Assembly (NCBI GenBank): GCA_900539675.1
Contig: UQDJ01000037.1
Location: 1-17,641 of the forward strand
DNA length: 17,641 bases
Direction of reading: 5' to 3'
From: an uncultured Coriobacteriaceae bacterium
GTDB lineage: Bacteria > Actinomycetota > Coriobacteriia > Coriobacteriales > Eggerthellaceae
Part shown: piece after piece, positions 6,413-12,393 of the stretch
Position numbering within the stretch: the stretch's first letter is position 1
Layout: every line of letters begins with the position of its first letter
Made by a program: the position numbers and the translations under genes
Notes under the pieces: model-generated
The model's input: the letters and a program-made list of their open reading frames with translations, nothing else
Databases searched by the model: none
Told to the model about the DNA's origin: nothing

Positions 6413-7102
6413 ATGGCTCAACAGGAACATACTAAGCCAGTTGAAATTGCGGTGTTCGATTTTGATGGCACCTCAATCTCGGGCAATTCCCCTGTTATTT
6501 TGGTGCGCTATCTTCGCGATAAAAAAATGCTGAAAAAGCGCGTTCTCACGCGAATTATTTTTTGGGCGCTTCGCTATAAACTGCGTCTTCCGCAAGATGA
6601 AAGCTGGGTGCGCGGTGCTGTCTTTTCTGCCTTTGAAGGTAAAAAGCGCGAAGAAGTGGATGCCTTTCTTGAAGATTTTTACGACAACTACTTAGAAAAG
6701 CTATTTCGCAAAAAGGCGGACGAGGAAATTAATAAGCATCGCGCCGCGGGGCGTGAGGTATGGGCAGTTTCTGCTACCTTTGAACCGCTTATTAGGCAAT
6801 GCATGAAGCATCATGCTTTTACGCAGGAGTTCGCCACGCGTATGGCGGTTGATGACAAGGGTCGTTACACCACCCAGGTGGAAGGTGTGCCCATCGAGGG
6901 CGAAGAAAAGGTTATCTGTGTAAGGGAATATGCCAACAAGATCTATGGCGAAGGGAATTGGGTTATCTCTCATGCCTATGGCGATCATCATTCTGATCGC
7001 ATGTTGCTTAAAGCGGCCCAGCATGCTTATGCCGTTACTCCCGATAGACCTCTGCGTCGAACAGCAAAAGAGCAGGGTTGGGATATCCTTGAATGGGACT
7101 AA
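6413..7102 (+). CDS. HAD superfamily phosphatase, subclass IB (SerB-like fold)
   Basis: A 229-residue cytosolic hydrolase. Motif I is VFDFDGT (14-20), with nucleophile D16 and acid/base D18. Motif II is the Ser in AVSATFEP (S120). K166 fits the motif III lysine, and YGDHHSD (189-195) is motif IV, where most subclass IB members have GDS. An all-helical cap (about 22-105) sits between motifs I and II. Relatives act on phosphoserine or small phosphomonoesters; the substrate here is unknown. An upstream in-frame GTG at 6347 would add 22 residues of Arg-rich sequence encoded by the direct repeats. The ATG at 6413 is preferred because conserved sequence begins soon after it and AGGAAAAGAAGGG precedes it. 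Confidence 0.85.
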   Translation: MAQQEHTKPVEIAVFDFDGTSISGNSPVILVRYLRDKKMLKKRVLTRIIFWALRYKLRLPQDESWVRGAVFSAFEGKKREEVDAFLEDFYDNYLEKLFRKKADEEINKHRAAGREVWAVSATFEPLIRQCMKHHAFTQEFATRMAVDDKGRYTTQVEGVPIEGEEKVICVREYANKIYGEGNWVISHAYGDHHSDRMLLKAAQHAYAVTPDRPLRRTAKEQGWDILEWD

Positions 7103-7298
7103 TCGCTGATTAATGAGCCTATAGTGTGCTCATCAACTGCTGAGCGGCGGTGTGTAGAGCCCGTATAGTGCGCGCCATATTTCTTCTTGGTTTCTGCACG
7201 GTAACAGTTTGCTATGAGGTTTTCACGAATGGCCGATTGCCGACCATGGCAGCGTGATGTCTGAATTACAATAAACTGTGACAAAACTACTATCATTA

Positions 7299-7328
7299 TT
7301 GACGTGAAATGAATATGAACAGTGTTAT
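7299..7328 (+). promoter_or_regulatory. Candidate promoter of the AAA-like/Rrf2 operon
   Basis: TTGACG (7299-7304), an 18-bp spacer and TGTTAT (7323-7328). The interval 7103-7367 otherwise shows only a weak 6-bp inverted repeat, ATGAGC/GCTCAT (7113-7133), after the HAD gene, with no T-run. Confidence 0.45.
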
Positions 7329-7347
7329 GAAATTTAAGAAGTATGTT

Positions 7348-7360
7348 CACCTAGGAGGTG
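7348..7360 (+). promoter_or_regulatory. Self-complementary ribosome-binding site of the AAA-like gene
   Basis: The strong Shine-Dalgarno AGGAGGTG (7353-7360), 7 nt before the ATG, is the right arm of a small hairpin CACCT-AGG-AGGTG. Folding would partly hide the site. Confidence 0.5.
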
Positions 7361-7367
7361 CTCGATA

Positions 7368-9251
7368 ATGAACGAGGAATCGACATTTGGCGGCGCTTCT
7401 TTTCAGGATCAAAATAGCCGCTCCAATTCTTCGCAGGCATATCTGCAGCGTGCTGAATCTGCCGTTAAAGAGGGCGATGTGGTTCTAGGCATTCATCTCT
7501 ATTTGGCTGCCTATGAACGTGCGCTGCGCGAAAATCACATTCCGAGCGATGCTGCCATCGCTGGTATGAGTAAGGCGTGGGATTTGGCGCTTGCGGTAAA
7601 ACAGCGTTCGCTTGCTGAGTATATCTTTGAGAAGTTGGAGCCGTTCTGGGAAGCAGATGAAGTTGCCCGTCATGCTGATGAGCTGCAGCAACTTGCGTTC
7701 GACAAACTGGAAGAATATGGCTTCGACCGCGATATGGTTGAAGATATGGCAGATATGGTCAATCAGGACTTCTTCGATGCGGCAGGCGATGTGCTGTGTC
7801 ACTTTGAAGACACCCCGCAGTCTCCTGCAAGCCAGTTTTCCAATAAGGGTTTCACGAAGGGTACTTTAGCCAACAATGACAAGGTGCCATCGGGCTTATC
7901 AACAGAGACGCTTCTCAATGAAAGCGCTCAGGCTTTAGCTGCTCGCATCCATGATGCTGCTCTTAAGGGCAAGGCTCAGCATGAATCGAGCGCTGTCGCT
8001 GATGCTGCTGATGATGCCGCTGATGGTGAAGGCGTTGATAGTGCTGGCGTGCGCGAGCGCGCAAACAATAAGGCAGGCGTACAACCTGTTTCTAGCGCAA
8101 GTAATGCTGCAAACAATACATCCAGCGATGATAGGGCTATTGTTGACGCTGATGCTAACCAGTCAAAAGCCTTACCCACTAATCAGCATAAGAAGTCAGG
8201 TAAGCATGAAGGCATCACGGCAAGTGTGATGCAGGTTCCACCTGATTCTCCTTTAGCCGCTGCAGTCGCTCAGCTGTCGTCGTTGGCGGGTATTGCGCCT
8301 AATCAGGATGAAGCTGAGGTGGCTGAGCAGCACCGTTTTGATTACAGCAACCTGGTGGGCTTCGATCTTGCTATTGAGCACATGGCTAAATTGGGCGTTG
8401 GCAGAGACAATGATCCCGAATTTGCTCAGTTTGTTGACATGCTTAACAAGCGCCATGGTCTTGCAGGGGTACCTGGTTTGGGCACGGTGTTATTCCGCTG
8501 TGCCGGCCGCGAAGATGCCAACTGCTTTATGGAAGCTACCGTAGGAGAGCTGAAGATGCCTGCTATCCGTATGCGCCTTGATCGCAACGCGATGGGTCAG
8601 GTAGTGCTTTGCGTTATGGCATCGCCCGATTTCAAGCCGCGCTTATCTGGGGTGCCTCGTGCCGGGTTCGACGTACCGACTGTGGTGGTTCTGGAGGATT
8701 TGGATACGTGGGATCTGCCTTTATTCGATGGCGCAGATGATGCATCTGGTGGCGGGATGTTTACTATCCAGCTTTCTCGGGGAGCTCGGGAAGCGCTGGC
8801 TCTTATTCAGGCAGCCCTTTCTTCACCGGATGTAACGGTGCTTATTTCGGCAGAAAACCCTGAAGATATCGATCCGTTCTTCTGGGATATGATTGGTACT
8901 CATCGTACGGTGAATATTGAATTGCCGGATGAAACGGAACGTCGTCGTTTATGGCGCAGTGAACAGACCCAGCATCCGTCTTTGCGCGGGTTGGATATTA
9001 ATCAGCTGGTTTGTTTTTCGAATGGTCTTTCGCGTTTCGAAATTGATGCTATTGCTAACGAAGCCGTGGAAGAAGCGTACCGTCGTAGCGTGGCAGCCAA
9101 TACGTTTTGCGCGGTAGACACGAGTGATATGTTTATGCGCTTGTCGAACTTCCAGCCGCTGGATTCGGATGAATATAAACGCATGGAAGATCTGGCAGTG
9201 AAAAGCTTGCGCCAGAGCTTTGACGATCTGGATGATTTGTTGAAGGGGTAA
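7368..9251 (+). CDS. AAA+ family-like protein with degenerate ATPase motifs
   Basis: A 627-residue cytosolic protein in three parts. Residues about 23-150 are helical and TPR-like. Residues about 160-290 are a low-complexity Ala/Ser/Asn/Asp linker. Residues about 310-620 resemble the AAA domain of FtsH/Cdc48-type proteins. The expected Walker A position reads VLFRCAGREDANC (374-386), without the GxxGxGK[ST] loop. A Walker B-like strand VVVLEDLD (439-446) is kept. The sensor-1 region ISAENPEDIDP (493-503) is followed by FFWDMIGTHRT (504-514), where the family has the arginine-finger stretch RPGRFDR. The lid helix region PDETERRRLW and GLSRFEIDAIANEA is well preserved. It probably folds as AAA+ but does not hydrolyse ATP. 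It starts an operon with the Rrf2 gene 3 nt downstream. Function unknown. Confidence 0.75.
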   Translation: MNEESTFGGASFQDQNSRSNSSQAYLQRAESAVKEGDVVLGIHLYLAAYERALRENHIPSDAAIAGMSKAWDLALAVKQRSLAEYIFEKLEPFWEADEVARHADELQQLAFDKLEEYGFDRDMVEDMADMVNQDFFDAAGDVLCHFEDTPQSPASQFSNKGFTKGTLANNDKVPSGLSTETLLNESAQALAARIHDAALKGKAQHESSAVADAADDAADGEGVDSAGVRERANNKAGVQPVSSASNAANNTSSDDRAIVDADANQSKALPTNQHKKSGKHEGITASVMQVPPDSPLAAAVAQLSSLAGIAPNQDEAEVAEQHRFDYSNLVGFDLAIEHMAKLGVGRDNDPEFAQFVDMLNKRHGLAGVPGLGTVLFRCAGREDANCFMEATVGELKMPAIRMRLDRNAMGQVVLCVMASPDFKPRLSGVPRAGFDVPTVVVLEDLDTWDLPLFDGADDASGGGMFTIQLSRGAREALALIQAALSSPDVTVLISAENPEDIDPFFWDMIGTHRTVNIELPDETERRRLWRSEQTQHPSLRGLDINQLVCFSNGLSRFEIDAIANEAVEEAYRRSVAANTFCAVDTSDMFMRLSNFQPLDSDEYKRMEDLAVKSLRQSFDDLDDLLKG

Positions 9252-9254
9252 CCA

Positions 9255-9794
9255 ATGAGTATTACGCGCCGCTGTGATTACGCCTGTCGTATCATTCGTG
9301 CCGCCTATCGCAATGGTGATTCGTACGTATCTATTGCTGATGTGGCAGAACAGGAAGAAATTCCGTATTCCTTTGCGCGCAGTATTCAGCATGAACTGGT
9401 AAAAACGGGCCTTCTGCGCACCATTCGTGGTGTGCATGGAGGCCTGGCTTTAAATTGTGATCCTGTCAAAACGACGGTCTATGACGTGCTGATGAGTGTT
9501 AATAGCTCACTTTCAGTGGCGGACTGTACTTGTCCTGGTTATTCTTGCAACCACAAGCAGAATTGCTCCTTTAATGCGGTGTGGCGTGCGGCAGATTCGC
9601 TAGCGTTTCAGCTCTATCAGGCAATTACGCTTAAAGATCTCTTTGAGCTAGGGGTGAATCATCCCAAGATTAAAGAAGCGCTGTCCAACAATCCTTTGAA
9701 TTATCAGACGGCAGAAAAGTTAGAAGCTGCAGCATCTGAGCAGGAAAAGAAGGCGGCAAAGACACCACGCAAGCAGACGCGCCAGGAGGCGTAG
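9255..9794 (+). CDS. Rrf2 family transcriptional regulator, IscR-like with cluster-type cysteines
   Basis: A 179-residue DNA-binding protein. Its winged-helix part (1-80) has the Rrf2 signature: TRRCDYACRII at the start, SIADVAEQEEIPYSFARSIQHELVKTGLL (26-54) as the helix-turn-helix, and RGVHGGLAL (58-66) as the wing. Cys 91, 93, 98 and 104 lie where IscR carries its three [2Fe-2S] ligands (92, 98, 104), so sensing of an Fe-S cluster, redox state or NO is likely. The Lys/Ala-rich tail (155-179) is disordered and not typical. AAGGGG (9243-9248) precedes the ATG. The 3-nt gap to the AAA-like gene indicates co-transcription and coupling. It may control its own operon or genes nearby such as hya; that is inference. 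Confidence 0.88.
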   Translation: MSITRRCDYACRIIRAAYRNGDSYVSIADVAEQEEIPYSFARSIQHELVKTGLLRTIRGVHGGLALNCDPVKTTVYDVLMSVNSSLSVADCTCPGYSCNHKQNCSFNAVWRAADSLAFQLYQAITLKDLFELGVNHPKIKEALSNNPLNYQTAEKLEAAASEQEKKAAKTPRKQTRQEA

Positions 9795-9881
9795 TTGTCA
9801 TGCTGGCGAGTGTACCAGTATAGGCAAGGGATCGTCATGTTTGACAGGCGCACCAAGCAGGAGGTAGAGCCACCACGCCAG

Positions 9882-9893
9882 TGTGTGCACACA
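9882..9893. promoter_or_regulatory. Perfect 12-bp palindrome upstream of the mutY-like gene
   Basis: TGTGTGCACACA is fully self-complementary. It lies about 30 bp above the -35 of the mutY-like gene in a 163-bp intergenic region, so it could be an operator. It may also be chance in a GT/CA-rich tract. Confidence 0.4.
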
Positions 9894-9921
9894 GCACAAG
9901 GCTGGCACCAGACCGGGCTGG

Positions 9922-9952
9922 TTGCACCTCGACACGTATACCCCGGTATAAT
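9922..9952 (+). promoter_or_regulatory. Promoter of the mutY-like gene, giving a leaderless mRNA
   Basis: A perfect TATAAT (9947-9952) ends 5 nt before the ATG at 9958, so transcription should begin at or within a base or two of the start codon. No Shine-Dalgarno lies upstream. A TTGCAC (9922-9927) is present at a long 19-bp spacing. The -10 is part of a palindrome TATACC-CC-GGTATA (9937-9950), a possible operator. Confidence 0.6.
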
Positions 9953-9957
9953 GATTT

Positions 9958-11004
9958 ATGACTGATAACGATTTTATTTCTAAAATATGGCAAGAAGGCA
10001 AACGCCTTTATCGAGACTTACCATGGCGTCGGGTTCATGATCCCTACGCCATTTTGGTGTCTGAGGTTATGCTGCAGCAGACTCAGGTGGCGCGTGTAGA
10101 AAAATATTGGCAGCGCTTTTTGCAGCTGTTTCCCACACTGGATGCACTTGCGGCAGCCGATACGTCGGTGGTGTTAGAAATGTGGCAAGGTTTGGGATAT
10201 AATCGCCGAGCTTTGGCTCTCAAACGCACTGCAGAAATGTGTTCAGAACAGTACCAGGGCCAACTTCCTGGCGATTATGATCAACTCTTAGCCCTGCCGG
10301 GTATTGGCAAGGCAACGGCAGGTGGCATTACGGCGTTTGCCTATGAAAAGCCAACGCTGTATTTAGAAACGAATGTACGCACGGTTTTCTTGCATGAATA
10401 TTTTCCGGGTATAGATGGTGTCACTGATAAGGAATTAGAGCCTTTAGTGGAGCGTACGTGCTCGCAGGATAATCCACGTGGCTGGTATTATGCGCTCCTC
10501 GATTACGGTGCTTATTTAAAGGCCCATACAGTTAACCCCTCACGCAGATCCAAACATCATAGTGTTCAGTCAAAGTTTGAAGGGTCGCGTCGCCAGAAGC
10601 GTGCCGAAGTGGTGCGCTTAGTGTTGGCGCAGCGCAACGTTTCCTTTGCTGACATATATGAAATGCTGTGCGCCTTCGAAGAGAGTCACGGACGAGAAAA
10701 TCCCGATACTGCGTTAGTGCAAAGCATTATTGATGATCTGGTTTTGGAAGGGTTCTTTGCACGTACAGACCAGATGCCAGAGGATCACACACTCGCTGAT
10801 CAGGGTCATTCAGATGAGTTGCCTGAAGATCAAGCACATGAAGGTCAGGGTCATTCAGATGAGCTGCCTGAGAATCAAAGATGTGCTGATCAGGTTTTAG
10901 GGAATGTTCCTCAAATAACGAATGCGAAAACGCGTGACGCGCAACCCGATTGCAAAACGAGCCCGGGGTATGATCCCGAGCTCGTACGGTATTGCGTTCT
11001 TTAA
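9958..11004 (+). CDS. MutY-like A/G-specific adenine glycosylase, cluster-less variant
   Basis: A 348-residue HhH-GPD family DNA glycosylase. DLPWRRVHDPYAILVSEVML holds E36, the general acid of MutY. The helix-hairpin-helix is LPGIGKATAGG (113-123); Ala118 sits where bifunctional EndoIII has its catalytic Lys, so a monofunctional enzyme is predicted. The usual catalytic Asp of DGNV/DTHI is replaced by E137 in LETNVRTVF (136-144). The four Fe-S cysteines that normally follow are absent; residues 184-215 contain no Cys. The NUDIX-like oxoG-recognition domain is also missing. Residues 273-312 form an acidic 15-residue repeat. It probably removes adenine opposite 8-oxoguanine, but substrate and activity need caution. 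It is probably translated from a leaderless mRNA, and pheA converges 8 nt downstream. Confidence 0.82.
   Translation: MTDNDFISKIWQEGKRLYRDLPWRRVHDPYAILVSEVMLQQTQVARVEKYWQRFLQLFPTLDALAAADTSVVLEMWQGLGYNRRALALKRTAEMCSEQYQGQLPGDYDQLLALPGIGKATAGGITAFAYEKPTLYLETNVRTVFLHEYFPGIDGVTDKELEPLVERTCSQDNPRGWYYALLDYGAYLKAHTVNPSRRSKHHSVQSKFEGSRRQKRAEVVRLVLAQRNVSFADIYEMLCAFEESHGRENPDTALVQSIIDDLVLEGFFARTDQMPEDHTLADQGHSDELPEDQAHEGQGHSDELPENQRCADQVLGNVPQITNAKTRDAQPDCKTSPGYDPELVRYCVL
10774..10893 (+). repeat. 45-bp in-frame tandem repeat in the mutY-like gene
   Basis: The 26-bp core beginning CAGGGTCATTCAGATGAG occurs at 10801 and 10846, a period of 45 bp. In protein it gives GHSDELPEDQAHEGQ (283-297), GHSDELPENQRCADQ (298-312) and a degenerate partial copy MPEDHTLADQ before them (273-282). 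The tract is acidic and probably disordered, and copy number could vary between strains. Confidence 0.85.
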
Positions 11005-11012
11005 GGTATCGC

Positions 11013-11861
11013 TTAGTCGATAGGATAGGTACCCAGGACTTTTACTTCGCGAAGCTTAAGCTTTAAGCAGTCAAGAGCGGTTTTGATAGCTGGGTCAGTT
11101 GGACTGCCTTCAAAATCGACAAAGAAGAGATAGTCGCCCAAGCTTTGCTTGGTGGGACGCGACTGAATCATAGTCAGGTTCACATTGGCATAGGTGAATT
11201 CGGATAGAATCATCAACAGCGAACCTGGTTTGTCGGCATTGAGGGAAAGCGCCAAAGAAGTCTTGTAGTGATCTGCTTTCAATACCGGTTCGTGACCTTG
11301 GCGGCCAATCAAAATAAAACGCGTCTGGTTACCGAAGTGATCCTCAATTTCTTTCAGCTGAATTTTGCAGCCAAACAGATTGCTGGCAAATTCGCTGGAA
11401 ATTCCCGCTACAGTTTTGTCCTCTGAAGCAATGCGTGCGCTTTCGGCGGTGGATGCCGTAGCAACGCGGGGCAGGTTGGGGAAGTGATCGTTTAAGTAGC
11501 GGCGACACTGGGCTAATGCCTGTGGATGACTGACAATGGTTTTCACGTCGGAAAGCTTGACGTCAGGCTGGGTTACCAGGCAGTGGTGGATATCTAAAAC
11601 AGTGGATCCCAAAATGGTGACGCCACCCTTAAAGGCAAGCGTATCCAAGGTTGCGGTCACTACACCTTCAAGAGAATTCTCGATAGGCATAACGCCAAAT
11701 TCGCAGCGGCCACGATCCACGGCTTCATGCACTTCGTTAAAAGAAGGGCACTCGATAAAATCGACGTTGGATGCACCCATATGATCAGCAAAGCGGCGTG
11801 CCGCTTCATCGGAATAGGTTCCAACGGGCCCTAAGTAAGCAATCGTGGTTGCGTTAGACAT
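11013..11861 (-). CDS. pheA: Prephenate dehydratase (PheA), monofunctional
   Basis: Converts prephenate to phenylpyruvate by decarboxylation and dehydration, the penultimate step of phenylalanine synthesis. The 282-residue protein has the dehydratase domain first: IAYLGPVGTYSDEAA (7-21), GVMPIENSLEGVV (56-68) and the catalytic NQTRF (178-182). A C-terminal ACT domain (about 200-280) follows. The ACT phenylalanine site is slightly changed: GSLL (213-216) for the usual GALV and QSRP (233-236) for ESRP. There is no chorismate mutase domain. AGAAAGGA (11867-11874, minus strand) lies 5 nt before the ATG. A TATTAT -10-like box (11896-11901) and a 7-bp inverted repeat TACTCCT/AGGAGTA (11900-11933) lie upstream. 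The gene stands alone. Confidence 0.94.
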   Translation of the reverse strand: MSNATTIAYLGPVGTYSDEAARRFADHMGASNVDFIECPSFNEVHEAVDRGRCEFGVMPIENSLEGVVTATLDTLAFKGGVTILGSTVLDIHHCLVTQPDVKLSDVKTIVSHPQALAQCRRYLNDHFPNLPRVATASTAESARIASEDKTVAGISSEFASNLFGCKIQLKEIEDHFGNQTRFILIGRQGHEPVLKADHYKTSLALSLNADKPGSLLMILSEFTYANVNLTMIQSRPTKQSLGDYLFFVDFEGSPTDPAIKTALDCLKLKLREVKVLGTYPID

Positions 11862-12168
11862 GGCAATCCTTTCTGATTGAATGCGTATCTTGCTAATAAT
11901 ACTCCTGTCCAGCGCAGTTCTTAGCGAGGAGTAAAGACAGAGCTATTCACAAGGTTTATCTCAGTGGTGCGCTAGCGGGTTTTCCGAGTGTTGTTCAGGC
12001 TTACTAGCAGTATGAATTAGCATGCTGCAGCTATCCGAAATTATGCTTGACGGCTTGTAGGTTTCTAGGTGAACATGCAGCCAAATCTTTGGACGATTTA
12101 TAAAAAATGTCCTATTAGTCATTGCTAACTGGTTCATCGTTAGATTTCAATTGGGATAATTCTTAAAA

Positions 12169-12200
12169 AAATTGCACAAAAACAATTAATTGTGTAATTG
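12169..12200. promoter_or_regulatory. 32-bp imperfect palindrome, candidate operator for hya
   Basis: AAATTGCACAA (12169-12179) and TTGTGTAATTG (12190-12200) are inverted copies with 9 of 11 matches. Their inner parts are perfect CACAA and TTGTG. The centre contains CAATTAATTG (12183-12192), itself a perfect palindrome. The layout resembles a dimeric activator or repressor site, but the half-site is not the standard FNR TTGAT. Confidence 0.5.
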
Positions 12201-12244
12201 CTGAATGACGTAATCAATTGGAAAATCATTTGTGAAGGAAATGT

Positions 12245-12272
12245 GTGTTACCAGTTTTATTAGCTGTAACAC
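12245..12272. promoter_or_regulatory. Inverted repeat GTGTTAC-N14-GTAACAC upstream of hyaA
   Basis: The 7-bp arms (12245-12251, 12266-12272) are perfect. As RNA it can form a 9-bp stem with one bulged C and the loop TTTTATTAG. The interval between the arms contains a -10-like TTTTAT (12255-12260), 19 bp after TTGTGA (12230-12235), so binding here could gate the promoter. Confidence 0.45.
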
Positions 12273-12311
12273 TTTCCGACCGCTGGCGGGTTAAACCCGA
12301 TATTCGGCAAT

Positions 12312-12350
12312 TAACCATACATTTCTTGGAGAAATCGAAGAGAATGGTTA
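12312..12350 (+). promoter_or_regulatory. Stem-loop in the hyaA leader
   Basis: TAACCAT (12312-12318) pairs with ATGGTTA (12344-12350), enclosing a perfect hairpin ATTTCT-TGG-AGAAAT (12321-12335). It lies about 30 nt before the Shine-Dalgarno and is followed by no T-run, so translational or stability control is more likely than termination. Confidence 0.45.
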
Positions 12351-12393
12351 GCAGAGGTTTTACAGGACGATACACCCAAAAGGAGGTGTGCAC

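Larger units (their letters stand above)
11862..12393. promoter_or_regulatory. Divergent pheA/hya regulatory region, AT-rich with multiple palindromes
   Basis: These 532 bases carry no gene. About 12090-12245 is distinctly AT-rich compared with the flanks. Elements seen are an inverted repeat near pheA (11900-11933), CCAAATCTTTGG (12081-12092), TCAATTGG at 12147-12154 and again at 12214-12221, and a large palindrome at 12169-12200. There are also an inverted repeat at 12245-12272, CGGGTTAAACCCG at 12287-12299, and a stem-loop at 12312-12350 just before the hyaA ribosome-binding site. No strong -35/-10 pair for hya was found, so an activator-dependent promoter is plausible. Confidence 0.6.

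Noticed and set aside
10957..10985. Hairpin ACGAGC/GCTCGT at the end of the mutY-like gene as a terminator
   Set aside because: It lies within the coding sequence and is not followed by a T-run.
12047..12075. hya promoter with -35 TTGACG at 12047-12052
   Set aside because: At 17 bp the -10 would be TGAACA, a poor match, and it would give a leader of over 300 nt. Not strong enough to list.
12204..12217. FNR-type site (TTGAT-N4-ATCAA)
   Set aside because: AATGACGTAATCAA has only the right half-site; the left half does not match.
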